Below are positions 24,050-32,777 of a stretch of 54,990 nucleotides of DNA, piece after piece (the stretch's first letter is position 1; the number at the start of each line of letters is the position of its first letter). The notes beneath the pieces are model-generated. The model had not been told where the DNA came from. It saw nothing but the letters and a program-made list of their open reading frames with translations, and searched no databases. Location of the stretch: contig JAGXSJ010000095.1 of assembly GCA_018333895.1 (NCBI GenBank), forward strand, positions 1 to 54,990, given 5' to 3'. Made by a program: the position numbers and the translations under genes. This stretch comes from Truepera sp. GTDB lineage: Bacteria > Deinococcota > Deinococci > Deinococcales > Trueperaceae.

Positions 24050-24979
24050 ATGCCTAGACCCCGCCTGATTCTCGACTGTGACCCCGGACACGACGATGCT
24101 ATCGCCATCTTGATGGCCGCCAAGCACGGCGAACTGCTAGCCATTACGGCAGTTAGTGGGAACGCGCCCCTTAGGTTAACTGCACACAACGCGCTGATTA
24201 CTACGCAGATCTTGGGCCTCGACACGCCGGTTTATGCCGGCGCCGAGCGGCCCCTGGTAGCCCCGCCCCGACACGCCGAGTTCATTCATGGCAAGTCCGG
24301 CCTAGGTGGGCCGATCCTGCCGCCGCTGACGCGGCAGTTGGCCGGTCACGACGCGGTGCGCTTCATCATCGAGGCGGGGCGCCGCTACGACGATCTCTGG
24401 GTGGTAGCCACTGGGCCGTTAACTAACATTGCCCTGGCCTTGCGGCAGGCACCGGACCTAGCCGCGCGGTTACGAGGGATTGCCATCATGGGTGGGAGTA
24501 CCAGCTTTGGCAACGTCACTAGCCATGCCGAGTTTAATATCTGGGCCGACCCGGAAGCCGCCGCCATCGTCTTTGCCAGCGGCGCTACGCTCTTGCTGTG
24601 CGGCTTGAACCTGACCCATCAGTTCATGATCAGCCCCGACACCGTTGCGCAGCTCCGGGCGTTAGGCGGGGTAGCGGCCACCTTCACAGCCGAGCTGCTC
24701 GACTTTTACTGCGCCAAGTATGCCGAGAAGTTCTTTGGCAAGGTCGAGGGGCCGCTGCACGACCCCTGTGCAGTGATGCTGGTGACGCACCCCGAGCTGT
24801 TCACCTGCCATGATCGCCCTGTGGCTGTTGAGCTAACCGGCCAGCTGACGCGCGGCATGACGGTAGTAGATGAGCGCGGGGTCAAGGCGATGGAGCCGAA
24901 CAACACCAGTGTGGCCTATGGGCTTGACGCCCCAGCGGCGCTGGAGCTGCTGCTCGAGACGGTGCAGCTTTACGCCTAG
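24050..24979 (+). CDS. Inosine-uridine-preferring nucleoside hydrolase family protein
   Basis: A 309-residue N-ribosidase that splits ribonucleosides into base and ribose. The N-terminal DCDPGHDDAIAIL holds the calcium-binding aspartates. AVSGNAPL, TGPLTNIALAL and the late HDPCAVMLV with the last calcium aspartate are all present. The ATG at 24050 has GGGAG upstream. Purine or pyrimidine preference cannot be told from the sequence. It lies 72 bases after gyrA on the same strand. Confidence 0.9.
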   Translation: MPRPRLILDCDPGHDDAIAILMAAKHGELLAITAVSGNAPLRLTAHNALITTQILGLDTPVYAGAERPLVAPPRHAEFIHGKSGLGGPILPPLTRQLAGHDAVRFIIEAGRRYDDLWVVATGPLTNIALALRQAPDLAARLRGIAIMGGSTSFGNVTSHAEFNIWADPEAAAIVFASGATLLLCGLNLTHQFMISPDTVAQLRALGGVAATFTAELLDFYCAKYAEKFFGKVEGPLHDPCAVMLVTHPELFTCHDRPVAVELTGQLTRGMTVVDERGVKAMEPNNTSVAYGLDAPAALELLLETVQLYA

Positions 24980-25144
24980 AGCAAGTTTCGCTTGCACCAG
25001 CACGGGCGTCGCTCAGGGCCAGCAAAACGTGTTCTCACTCGGACCATCTGTTGCCAGGCTACTGGGGCGCGACATGGAGCGTTTGCATAGCATCATCATC
25101 AAGAGCCGAGCCGTGCATGTTATAACGCCGGGTGGAGGCCCGGG

Positions 25145-25825
25145 GTGATCCAGTTCCACCGCGTCACCAAAACCTATTCCCGCACCCATACCCATGCCAT
25201 CAAAGATGTGGACTTCCGCATCAACAAGGGTGAATTTGTCTATATCACCGGGCACTCCGGCGCTGGCAAATCCACCATACTGGCCCTTATTCTGCGGCGC
25301 ATCACCCCGACCGAAGGCACGGTCTACCTGCTCGGGCAGGACCTCAGCAAGGTTGCCGATCGCAAGCTACCGCTGCTGCGGCGCAAGATCGGCATGGTTT
25401 TTCAGGATCACCGCCTGCTGCCGCAGCTGAGTGCCTTAGACAATTTGGTCTTTGTGCTGCGAGCTACCGGTGAGCGCGGCAACCTCGAGCAGCGAGCGCT
25501 TGTGGCGCTGCGCCAGGTAGCGCTGGCGCACAAACGCAAGGCTTATCCCGTTGAGCTGAGCCTGGGCGAGCAGCAGCGTGTTGCTATCGCTCGAGCCATG
25601 GTTACCAACCCGCCGCTTTTACTCTGTGACGAACCCACCGGCAACCTCGACCCCGACATCAGTTGGGAGATTTTAGAGCTGTTAAACGATGTCAACATCA
25701 AGGGAACTACCGTTATTGTCGCTACCCACTCCCGCGACCTAGTCGACCGCTTGCGCCGTCGCACCATCACGCTGCGCAACGGCCAGGTAGTGCGCGATGA
25801 CGAAAGTGGCGGCTACGCGCTGTAG
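25145..25825 (+). CDS. ftsE: FtsE, ATP-binding protein of the FtsEX division complex
   Basis: A 226-residue ABC ATPase. Walker A is GHSGAGKST, the Q-loop is in GMVFQDHRLLP, the signature is a variant LSLGEQQRVAIARA, Walker B is LLLCDEPTGNLD, and the H-loop is VATHSRDLV. QDHRLLP and the overall sequence match FtsE rather than exporter ATPases. GGTGGAGG at 25131-25138 supports the GTG at 25145. FtsX, its membrane partner and usual next gene, is absent: the following gene is rpiA on the opposite strand. Confidence 0.87.
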   Translation: MIQFHRVTKTYSRTHTHAIKDVDFRINKGEFVYITGHSGAGKSTILALILRRITPTEGTVYLLGQDLSKVADRKLPLLRRKIGMVFQDHRLLPQLSALDNLVFVLRATGERGNLEQRALVALRQVALAHKRKAYPVELSLGEQQRVAIARAMVTNPPLLLCDEPTGNLDPDISWEILELLNDVNIKGTTVIVATHSRDLVDRLRRRTITLRNGQVVRDDESGGYAL

Positions 25826-25826
25826 C

Positions 25827-26501
25827 TTACGGCAGGTGGCGCACCCCTTGCGCTCCGGCCACGATCACGTCGGTGGCCAGGCCGAGAAACAGGCCGTGTT
25901 CCAAAATGCCTGCTCGAGCTTGAAGCGCTAAAGCTAGCCCCTTCAGGTCAGCAATCGGTCCGAACTGACAGTCTAAGATGTAATTACCTTGGTCGGTCAG
26001 AAACGGTTGCTGGGCCTGCCGGAGAGTCACAGTCGCTCCCAGTGAGGTCAGATAGCGCGCTTGTACGCGCCAGCCAAAGGGGAGCACCTCAACCGGCACG
26101 AAAAAGCGCGTACCCAAGTGCGGTGACAGCTTGCTGTCGTCCGCCACAATGACCAGGCGGCGGCTGGCCTGAGCGACGATCTTCTCGCGCAGCAGTGACC
26201 CTCCCCCACCTTTGATGAGGTTAAGTTCGGGATCGATCTCGTCCGCGCCGTCGATAGTTAGGTCAAGGTCTGCGGGCAAGGCGTCGTCCATCAGGGTCAA
26301 GCCCAAGGCCATAGCCTCGGCGCGCGTCGCCTGTGAGGTGGCGGCTCCGACGATATCGGTCAACTCCCCTAAGCGCACTAACTCAGCCAGCCGCTGCGTG
26401 GCAAAGCGCGCCGTGCTGCCGGTGCCCAAACCAACCCGCATCCCCGATCGCACGAATGCCACCGCGTATTCAGCCGCGGCGCGCTTGAACACCTCGCTCA
26501 T
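25827..26501 (-). CDS. rpiA: Ribose-5-phosphate isomerase A
   Basis: A 224-residue enzyme interconverting ribose 5-phosphate and ribulose 5-phosphate. [11 protein letters not shown] binds phosphate; [20 protein letters not shown] and [10 protein letters not shown] hold the catalytic acid and lysine. Length is normal. Its ATG overlaps the pgl stop (26498-26501), and it ends the pgi-pgm-pgl-rpiA operon, a pentose-phosphate grouping. Confidence 0.96.
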   Translation of the reverse strand: MSEVFKRAAAEYAVAFVRSGMRVGLGTGSTARFATQRLAELVRLGELTDIVGAATSQATRAEAMALGLTLMDDALPADLDLTIDGADEIDPELNLIKGGGGSLLREKIVAQASRRLVIVADDSKLSPHLGTRFFVPVEVLPFGWRVQARYLTSLGATVTLRQAQQPFLTDQGNYILDCQFGPIADLKGLALALQARAGILEHGLFLGLATDVIVAGAQGVRHLP

Positions 26502-27229
26502 GGCACCCCTAACCGCGAGGCCGCCGCCTCATCGACCATCCACACGGCTCCGGCATGGCCTCGTAGCAGCTGCGCCGGGTAGCGCACCGGGGCAAGCGGC
26601 CCCGTCAGGACCTCCGCCAGCACCTCAGCCTTCCCCGCACCGGTCACCAGCAGCAGCACCCGGCGAGCCGCCCGCATTGCCGCCGGCGTCAGCGTCAGTC
26701 GCCAGCCGGCCTTGGGGACGTGCGCCGCCACGACGCTGCGCACAGTCTCGCTCGCAGCCGCTGAACCCGGAAACAGCGAAGCGGTGTGCCCGTCCTCCCC
26801 CATGCCCAGCAGCAATACATCAAGACCGCTGGGGGCGTGGCGCTTAAGCAGCGCCGCATAGGCCTCAGCCGCCGCGTGCGGCTCATCTTCGCCGCGCATG
26901 CGGAACACCTCCGGGCGCCGCGGCAGATGGTCCAGCAGCGTTCGGCACGTCATGTTGTAGTTGCTTTGGGGATCATCGGGGGGCACGCAACGCTCATCCG
27001 CCCAGAAGAGGCGCACCCGCTCCCACGGCCAAAGTTCGGCCTGATCCGGTTCGGCCAGCAACCGGTAGAGCGGTTTCGGCGTCGCACCGCCCGAGAGCGC
27101 CAGCGCGGCCCACCCCTTGGTCGCGACGGCCTCCTGAATATGCTCGAGCAGCCACGCCGCGGCGCCTAGCGGCAGCGTCTCAGGGCTCAGGATACAAACC
27201 TCGGCCCCGTTAAGCTCGAGCTGTTTCAA
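26498..27229 (-). CDS. pgl: 6-phosphogluconolactonase (DevB/Pgl type)
   Basis: A protein of about 243 residues hydrolysing 6-phosphogluconolactone in the oxidative pentose phosphate pathway. Motifs are [31 protein letters not shown] and [15 protein letters not shown], the last with the catalytic residues. The start is uncertain: TTG at 27229, with GGAGGG just upstream, is preferred to a TTG at 27244. Either overlaps the phosphoglucomutase stop. The glucose-6-phosphate dehydrogenase that makes its substrate is not in the window. Confidence 0.93.
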   Translation of the reverse strand: MKQLELNGAEVCILSPETLPLGAAAWLLEHIQEAVATKGWAALALSGGATPKPLYRLLAEPDQAELWPWERVRLFWADERCVPPDDPQSNYNMTCRTLLDHLPRRPEVFRMRGEDEPHAAAEAYAALLKRHAPSGLDVLLLGMGEDGHTASLFPGSAAASETVRSVVAAHVPKAGWRLTLTPAAMRAARRVLLLVTGAGKAEVLAEVLTGPLAPVRYPAQLLRGHAGAVWMVDEAAASRLGVP

Positions 27230-28859
27230 ACGCCCTCCCCACAATGACCTGCGCTTCGGCTACTAAGCGCTCGAGGTGGGCCTGGCCGCTAAAACTCTCG
27301 GCATAGATCTTGTAGATCTCCTCGGTCCCCGACGGGCGGGCGGCAAACCAGCCACTCTCGGTGACCACCTTGAGCCCGCCGATAGCGGCCCCATTGCCGG
27401 GCGCCGTGGTGAGCATGGCGCTAATCGGCTCACCGGCCAGCTCACGGAACGGCACCTGCTCAGGCGAGAGGTTGGCGAGCACCCGCTTCTGCTCACTGGT
27501 CGCCGGGGCATCGATACGGGTGGCGACCGGGCTGCCGTAGCGCGCGGTCAGCTCCTGGTACAGCTCGCCGGGATCGCGCCCACGCACCGCGGTCATCTCG
27601 GCAGCCAGTAGCGCCGGGGCCAAGCCGTCTTTGTCGGTGGTCCAGACCGTGCCATCGCGGCGGAGGAAGGTAGCTCCTGCGCTCTCTTCACCTACGAAGC
27701 CGAACGTCCCGGCAAGCAGTCCCGATACAAACCATTTGAAGCCCACCGGCACCTCGACCAACTTGCGCTCGAGGCCCGCCGCCACCCGGTCGATCAGGCT
27801 GGTGCTGACCAGAGTCTTGGCGACCGCCAGCCCTTCGCCCCACTGGGGGCGGTGGGTGAACAGGTAGTTAGTCATCACCGCCAGGTAGTGATTCGCCGGG
27901 AGCAGGCCGGCGCTGCGGGTCACGATGCCGTGCCGGTCGTGATCGGAGTCGCAGGCAAAGGCGACCTCGAAGCGGTCGCGCAAGCCGATTAGGCGCTGCA
28001 TGGTGTAAGAGGACGACGGGTCCATACGGATCTTGCCGTCCCAATCGAGTGTCATGAAGCGGAAGGTGGGGTCTACCTCATCGCTCACCACCGTTAGATT
28101 CAGGCCGTAGCGTTCGGCGATCGGCCCCCAGTAGTGTACGCCCGCGCCACCGAGCGGATCGACCGCCAGCTTTATGCCGCTAGCGCGGATCGGCTCAAAG
28201 TCGATAACCGTAGCCAAGTCGCTGATATACGGCGTGAGGTAGTCGTAGCGATGCGTAGTCGCCGCACGCATAGCCTTAGCGTAGGTTAGCCGCTGCACCC
28301 CCTTAAGCCCTTCTAAGTAGCCGTTAGCCCGCTCCTGGATCCAGCGGGTGATGTCGGTATCGGCAGGGCCGCCATTGGGTGGGTTGTACTTATAGCCGCC
28401 GTCCTCGGGCGGGTTGTGGGACGGGGTGACGACGATACCGTCAGCCAAGCCGCCGCTGCGCCCCCGATTGAAGCCAAGGATAGCGTGGGAGATCACCGGT
28501 GTCGGGGTATAGCCTTGGGCTGCATCGACCATCACCTCGACGCCGTTAGCCGCTAGCACCTCGATAATCGCCGCATAGGCCGGTTCCGACAGCGCGTGGG
28601 TATCGATCCCCAAAAACAGCGGGCCGTTAATCCCGTGCGCCCGGCGATAGTCGCAGATGGCCTGGCTGATGGCCAGCACGTGCTGTTCGTTAAACGATCG
28701 CGTTAAGGAGCTGCCGCGGTGGCCCGAGGTGCCAAACGCTACCCGCTCTGCCGCCACCGCCGGGTCGGGCCGTTCGGTATAAAAGGTTGTGATCAGGCGG
28801 GGGATGTTGGCCAGCATCCGGTACTCAGGGCTGTGGCCTGCCTTGGGATGTACCTTCAT
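27210..28859 (-). CDS. pgm: Alpha-phosphoglucomutase
   Basis: A 549-residue enzyme interconverting glucose 1-phosphate and glucose 6-phosphate. It has [10 protein letters not shown] near the N-terminus, the phosphoserine loop [17 protein letters not shown], metal-binding DSDHDRHG and the C-terminal phosphate-binding [12 protein letters not shown]. It is the bacterial alpha-D-glucose-specific type. It overlaps pgi as ATGA, so flux between glycogen, sugar nucleotides and glycolysis is coupled at the gene level. Confidence 0.95.
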   Translation of the reverse strand: MKVHPKAGHSPEYRMLANIPRLITTFYTERPDPAVAAERVAFGTSGHRGSSLTRSFNEQHVLAISQAICDYRRAHGINGPLFLGIDTHALSEPAYAAIIEVLAANGVEVMVDAAQGYTPTPVISHAILGFNRGRSGGLADGIVVTPSHNPPEDGGYKYNPPNGGPADTDITRWIQERANGYLEGLKGVQRLTYAKAMRAATTHRYDYLTPYISDLATVIDFEPIRASGIKLAVDPLGGAGVHYWGPIAERYGLNLTVVSDEVDPTFRFMTLDWDGKIRMDPSSSYTMQRLIGLRDRFEVAFACDSDHDRHGIVTRSAGLLPANHYLAVMTNYLFTHRPQWGEGLAVAKTLVSTSLIDRVAAGLERKLVEVPVGFKWFVSGLLAGTFGFVGEESAGATFLRRDGTVWTTDKDGLAPALLAAEMTAVRGRDPGELYQELTARYGSPVATRIDAPATSEQKRVLANLSPEQVPFRELAGEPISAMLTTAPGNGAAIGGLKVVTESGWFAARPSGTEEIYKIYAESFSGQAHLERLVAEAQVIVGRAFETARA

Positions 28860-30478
28860 GGCCTACCTCCGTTCCGGTAGCGGCGAATCAGCGCATTGGT
28901 CGAGCTGTCGTGTTGGGGCTCCGCTGAAGACGCCAATTCGGCGGCGATCTGCTTAGCGAGCACCTTGCCCAGCTCCACCCCCCACTGATCGAAGGCATTG
29001 ATCTCCCAGATCACGCTGGCTACCAAGACGCTGTGCTCATACAGGGCGATCAGTTGGCCCAGTACCGCAGGGGTAAGCCGATTAGCCAGCAACACCGTCG
29101 AAGGGCGGTTCCCGTCAAAGGTGCGGTGAGGAACTAGGTAGCTAGGAATACCTTCCGTCGCCACCTCGTCAGCGGTCTTGCCGAAGGCCAACGCCTCAGC
29201 CTGGGCCAAGAGGTTGGCCATTAGCAGCTTGTGGTGCTCACCGAGCGGGTTTAAGGGGCTAACCAAGCCGATAAAGTCGCACGGCACCAGTTTGGTCCCT
29301 TGGTGCAGCAGTTGATAAAACGAGTGCTGGCCGCTGGTACCCGGCTCACCCCAGACGATGGGACCGGTCTGATACGTCACCGGGAGCCCTTGCAGCGTGG
29401 TCCGCTTGCCATTACTCTCCATCACTAACTGCTGTAGGTAGGCCGGAAAGCGCCGCAGGTACTGGTCATAGGGGAGCACGGCCACCGTCTCAGTCCCGAA
29501 GAAGTTGCCGTACCAGACGTTGAGCAAGCCCATAATGACCGGCATGTTGCGTGGTAAGGGGGCGCGCCGGAAGTGCTCATCCATACCGTGACAGCCCGCC
29601 AACAGCTCACCAAAACGCTCGGCACCGATAGCCAACATGAGGCTTAGGCCGATGGCTGAGGTCAGCGAGTAACGGCCCCCCACCCAGTCCCAAAAGCCGA
29701 ACATGTTCTGTGGGTCGATACCGAAGCGGGCTACCTCGGTGGCGTTAGTCGAGACGGCTACAAAGTGTTTGGCTACCGACGCCTCATCGTGCATGGCGGC
29801 CAGCAGCCAGCGCCTGGCGCATTGGGCGTTGGTCATGGTCTCGAGCGTGGTGAAGGTCTTAGAGGCTACGATAAAAAGGGTTTCGGCCGGGTCGAGGTCA
29901 CAGGTCGCTTCAACGAAATCAGTAGCGTCGATGTTGGAGACAAAGCGGAAAGTCAGCTCCCGCTTGCTGTAGTGCCGAAGCGCCTCATAGGCCATCGCTG
30001 GGCCTAAATCCGAGCCGCCGATGCCGAGGTTGACCACATTCCTAATCGGCTTGCCGGTGTGTCCGGTCCAGGCGCCGCTGCGCACGCGCGTAGCAAAGAC
30101 GGCCATCTTATCAAGCACCGTCTGGACTTCGGCTATCACATCTACGCCATCCACCGTCAGGCTGCTCTCGCGCGGGGCGCGGAGTGCCACGTGCAGCACT
30201 GAGCGCCCTTCGGTGAGGTTGATCTGGTCACCGCGGAACATCGCCTCGATCCGCTGGGGCAGGCCACAAGCTTCCGCTAGCCTGATCAGCAGTGCCAGTG
30301 TCTCATCGGTGATGCGGTGCTTGGAATAGTCGCAGTAAAGGCCTTGCACCTCGAGGGCCAACCGCTCGCCACGCTTGGGATCGGCTGCGAAGAGTTGGCG
30401 CAGATGCAGCTCCTTGATCTGCTGGTAGTGGGCTGTAAGAGCATGCCACTCAGGGCGTGCAGTTAGAATCTCGGTCAT
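28856..30478 (-). CDS. pgi: Glucose-6-phosphate isomerase
   Basis: A 540-residue isomerase of glucose 6-phosphate and fructose 6-phosphate. [11 protein letters not shown] and [10 protein letters not shown] form the sugar-phosphate site; [12 protein letters not shown] and [16 protein letters not shown] are the family signatures. Length matches the long bacterial form. It is the first gene of the four-gene minus-strand operon, driven by a -35/-10 pair that ends 5 bases before the ATG. Confidence 0.97.
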   Translation of the reverse strand: MTEILTARPEWHALTAHYQQIKELHLRQLFAADPKRGERLALEVQGLYCDYSKHRITDETLALLIRLAEACGLPQRIEAMFRGDQINLTEGRSVLHVALRAPRESSLTVDGVDVIAEVQTVLDKMAVFATRVRSGAWTGHTGKPIRNVVNLGIGGSDLGPAMAYEALRHYSKRELTFRFVSNIDATDFVEATCDLDPAETLFIVASKTFTTLETMTNAQCARRWLLAAMHDEASVAKHFVAVSTNATEVARFGIDPQNMFGFWDWVGGRYSLTSAIGLSLMLAIGAERFGELLAGCHGMDEHFRRAPLPRNMPVIMGLLNVWYGNFFGTETVAVLPYDQYLRRFPAYLQQLVMESNGKRTTLQGLPVTYQTGPIVWGEPGTSGQHSFYQLLHQGTKLVPCDFIGLVSPLNPLGEHHKLLMANLLAQAEALAFGKTADEVATEGIPSYLVPHRTFDGNRPSTVLLANRLTPAVLGQLIALYEHSVLVASVIWEINAFDQWGVELGKVLAKQIAAELASSAEPQHDSSTNALIRRYRNGGRP

Positions 30479-30483
30479 GCGTT

Positions 30484-30512
30484 AGCATATCGCGCTTTAC
30501 GGCGGTCTCCAA
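30484..30512 (-). promoter_or_regulatory. pgi promoter (TTGGAG, 17-base spacer, TATGCT), leaderless
   Basis: On the minus strand TTGGAG (plus 30512-30507) and TATGCT (plus 30489-30484) are 17 bases apart, and the ATG begins 5 bases after the -10. Four of six bases match consensus in each box. Transcription should start at or next to the initiation codon. Confidence 0.7.
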
Positions 30513-30822
30513 GTTGGTAACCCCAAGCCCGCGCTCAAGGCGGTCATCAGCGACTGTGAGCCTGTCCGCCGGGCGACAAGCGCTCGTGCGAGGCTAGCTC
30601 GAGCCCTCCCCGCTGTGATACAGTGACCCGGGGGCATGACCCGCACAGCGCGTATCCGGCGCTTGCGGCATGCGGCTGCCCCGCTAAAAGCAACGTCGCG
30701 GCCACTTTCCTGCGACTCCCAAGCAGGATGGTGACGGAATGGGAATACATAATGAATCGTTTATGCCTTCTACTACACCTATGGGGCGCTTTGCCCCGCA
30801 CCCATAAGTGTGTCTGGTGACC
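30513..30822. other. Intergenic region with possible structured leader of the antiporter operon
   Basis: About 310 bases without a convincing gene between divergent pgi and the antiporter operon. On the plus strand there are stems GTCGC/GCGAC (about 30698-30717) and GGGGC/GCCCC (about 30783-30797). A 22-codon frame beginning MNRLCLLLHLWG starts at 30751 and ends in TGA at 30818-30820, just before the mrpF ATG at 30823. A leader peptide or ion-responsive leader is possible, but I could not match a known riboswitch. Confidence 0.35.
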
Positions 30823-31092
30823 ATGGATACGCTGTTTTTTGCCGTGGCGGTGTTCATTCTGGCTAACTTGTCGCTCGGCTTGGTTCGGGTGGTGCGCGGT
30901 CCGCGCCCCGCCGACCGGATGATGGCAGCTCAGCTCTTTGGCACTACCGCCGTAGCCGTCCTGGTGCTGCTGGCTCAAGCGCTAGCGCAGCCTGGACTGC
31001 GCGATGTAGCCCTGATCTTCGCTATCTTAGCCGCAGTGGCTGCGGTGGCTTTCGTTAAGCACTTCGGCACGCCGCCCACCTCAGCGGAGTAA
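30823..31092 (+). CDS. mrpF: MrpF-like cation/proton antiporter subunit
   Basis: An 89-residue membrane protein with three helices and the family motif GLVRVVRGPRPADRMMA. It is a small structural subunit of Mrp-type Na+/H+ antiporters (MnhF). The ATG at 30823 fits the family N-terminus; a GTG five codons earlier is less likely. It is the first gene of the antiporter operon, three bases before mrpG. Confidence 0.9.
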   Translation: MDTLFFAVAVFILANLSLGLVRVVRGPRPADRMMAAQLFGTTAVAVLVLLAQALAQPGLRDVALIFAILAAVAAVAFVKHFGTPPTSAE

Positions 31093-31095
31093 TCG

Positions 31096-31368
31096 ATGCC
31101 ATTACTCTCCGCTCTGGCGTTGGTGGTGGGGGCAGCTTTCTTCTTGGCCGGAACGGTCGGCCTGCTCCGCTTCCCTGACACCCACAGCCGCTTGCACGCC
31201 CTGACCAAGGCAGACACGCTGGGCTTAGGCTTCATTGTGTTGGGGGCAGCGCTGGCGGCGGGATCGCTGGCGGTGGCGCTGAAGCTGTTCATCATCTGGG
31301 GTTTGGCGCTGGTGGCTAGCTCAACGGTCTGTTACCTGATCGCCAGATTGGCCAAAAGGACGCCATGA
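31096..31368 (+). CDS. mrpG: MrpG-like cation/proton antiporter subunit
   Basis: A 90-residue three-helix protein with the MrpG signature VGLLRFPDTHSRLHALTKAD followed by TLGLGFIVLG. It is a small structural subunit of the Mrp complex. Its stop overlaps the start of the next gene as ATGA. Confidence 0.93.
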   Translation: MPLLSALALVVGAAFFLAGTVGLLRFPDTHSRLHALTKADTLGLGFIVLGAALAAGSLAVALKLFIIWGLALVASSTVCYLIARLAKRTP

Positions 31369-31628
31369 ACGCGCTGTCGGTGCTGTTTGATCTTCTGGTC
31401 ACGGTTACGCTCATTGTGCTAGTAGCGCGGCTGCTGTTCAGCCGCAAGCTGTTTACCTCGATAGCGCTGTTCGTAGCCTTTGGCCTCTTGATCGCTCTGG
31501 CCTATGTGCGGCTTAACGCAGAGTATGTCGCGCTGGTCGAGGCCGCAATCGGGGCGGGCTTAACCGGGGCGCTGCTGTTGGGGGCGGCTGGGCAGCTGCG
31601 CGCCGACAAGGATCAAGATGCACGCTGA
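31365..31628 (+). CDS. MbhD-like (DUF4040) subunit of Mrp-type antiporter
   Basis: An 87-residue three-helix protein. The SRKLFTSIALFVAFGLLI and EYVALVEAAIGAGLTGALLLGA segments match the DUF4040/MbhD domain, which in classical Mrp complexes is fused to the end of MrpA. Here it is a separate gene, as in membrane-bound hydrogenases and their Mrp-like relatives. It overlaps the next gene by 11 bases. Confidence 0.85.
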   Translation: MNALSVLFDLLVTVTLIVLVARLLFSRKLFTSIALFVAFGLLIALAYVRLNAEYVALVEAAIGAGLTGALLLGAAGQLRADKDQDAR

Positions 31629-32304
31629 CCGGTTGACTCGAGCTGGTGTGATCGTTTTGATCAGCCTGCTAACAGTGGCGCTGCTTAGTGTCCTTTATGG
31701 CCTCGACTGGCCGCGCCCAGGGCTAGTTGCCCAGGTTGCGCAAGAGTCGGCGCGGCTCGGCCTTGAGCAGCCGGTAGCGGCGGTGCTGCTGGTCTTTCGG
31801 GGCTATGACACCTGGCTCGAGCTAGTCGTGCTGTTGGCTGTAGTGTTGGGCGCGGCTACGCTGCTGGGGGGGACAAGTCTGAGCCGCCGGCGTATCGCCA
31901 TCCCCGCCGAGCCACTACTGATAGCTTTTACGCGGCTACTCTCGCCCCTGGCGCTGTTGGTAGCGGCCTACGTCGGTGGTTTTCAGGGGGGCGCCATAGC
32001 AGCATCAGGGCTGCTGCTCTGGTATCTAGCTGGCACCCCGATATTCGCTAAAGTGCCTGGAGTCTTCTTGCGCAGTCTGGTGGTAATCGCTGTTATTGCG
32101 CCGCTTATCCTCACGCTCGGCCCGCTGCTGCGCGGCCTGCCGCTATTTAGCTACCCCGCAACAGAGGTTGCCACTTGGATGGCGGTGCTGGAGGTGTTAG
32201 TCACTATCTCTGTTGCTGCCATGCTAGCGTGGCTAATTATCGCCGCCGAGCCGCCGCCAAAGGCCGCGAGCGACTCTGAGCAGAAAGAATCGAACTCTCC
32301 CTGA
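31618..32304 (+). CDS. mrpB: MrpB-like subunit (MbhE plus MnhB domains)
   Basis: A 228-residue protein with about six helices. The first part has PVAAVLLVFRGYDTWLELVVLL, the MbhE-type motif. The second, LSPLALLVAAYVGGFQGGAIAASG, is the MnhB domain with its conserved glycines. In classical Mrp these parts are the end of MrpA plus MrpB, so this is a fusion or the ancestral Mbh-like arrangement. A repeat element separates it from mrpC. Confidence 0.85.
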   Translation: MHADRLTRAGVIVLISLLTVALLSVLYGLDWPRPGLVAQVAQESARLGLEQPVAAVLLVFRGYDTWLELVVLLAVVLGAATLLGGTSLSRRRIAIPAEPLLIAFTRLLSPLALLVAAYVGGFQGGAIAASGLLLWYLAGTPIFAKVPGVFLRSLVVIAVIAPLILTLGPLLRGLPLFSYPATEVATWMAVLEVLVTISVAAMLAWLIIAAEPPPKAASDSEQKESNSP

Positions 32305-32338
32305 GGAAGCCATGGGCTACCGTTCATCGCCAAGGATG

Positions 32339-32444
32339 CAAATAGGGCGCACGTCAGCGAAGCGCCGAGGCGTAGCCGTCCGAGGTCCGCCCCTACTTGA
32401 ATACTCGAATACTTGAATACTTGAATACTGTTTTTTCGGAGGAG
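32339..32444 (+). repeat. Intergenic leader element, locus 2, inside the antiporter operon
   Basis: It follows the mrpB stop, with GAGGAAG and an ATG at 32312 opening a 34-codon frame that ends inside the repeats. AAATAGGGCG at about 32339, CGCCCCTAC ending at 32396, four 8-bp units TGAATACT/CGAATACT at 32398-32429, and then GTTTTTTCGGAGGAG mark the same family as locus 1. Here the Shine-Dalgarno is not followed by a near ATG; mrpC uses its own AAGGAG. Confidence 0.8.
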
Positions 32445-32470
32445 CCAGGCATTCCAAGACAAGGAGCACC

Positions 32471-32773
32471 ATGATCACGATCTACATCTACTTAACAGCT
32501 GCCGTGGCGCTGTTTGCAATAGCTCTGGCCGGGCTGCTGCTAACCCGCCACCTGCTGCGCAAAATCTTGGCCCTCAACGTCATGGGCTCAGCGATCTTTC
32601 TGCTCTTGGTGGCTATCGCCTACCGCGGCCCGGAAGCACCCGACCCGGTGCCTCACGCCATGGTGGTGACCGGCATCGTAGTGGCCTTTGCCTCCACAGC
32701 GCTAGCGGTGGCGCTGGCGCGGCATATTCATGCTGAGACCGGAATGGTGCATCTCCCCGAGGAGCAGGCCTAG
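32471..32773 (+). CDS. mrpC: MrpC-like (NuoK-like) antiporter subunit
   Basis: A 100-residue protein with three helices. LLTRHLLRKILALNVMGSAIFLLL and DPVPHAMVVTGIVVAFASTALAVAL match MrpC/NuoK; the DPVPHAMVVTGIVV stretch is nearly diagnostic. AAGGAG precedes the ATG. It is separated from the four upstream subunits by the repeat element, so its expression could be set independently. Confidence 0.94.
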   Translation: MITIYIYLTAAVALFAIALAGLLLTRHLLRKILALNVMGSAIFLLLVAIAYRGPEAPDPVPHAMVVTGIVVAFASTALAVALARHIHAETGMVHLPEEQA

Positions 32774-32777
32774 CACC

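Noticed and set aside
30660-30750. Cobalamin-type riboswitch suggested by GGCCACTTTCCTGCGACTCCC
   Set aside because: The conserved B12-box words are missing and the downstream genes are ion antiporter subunits.
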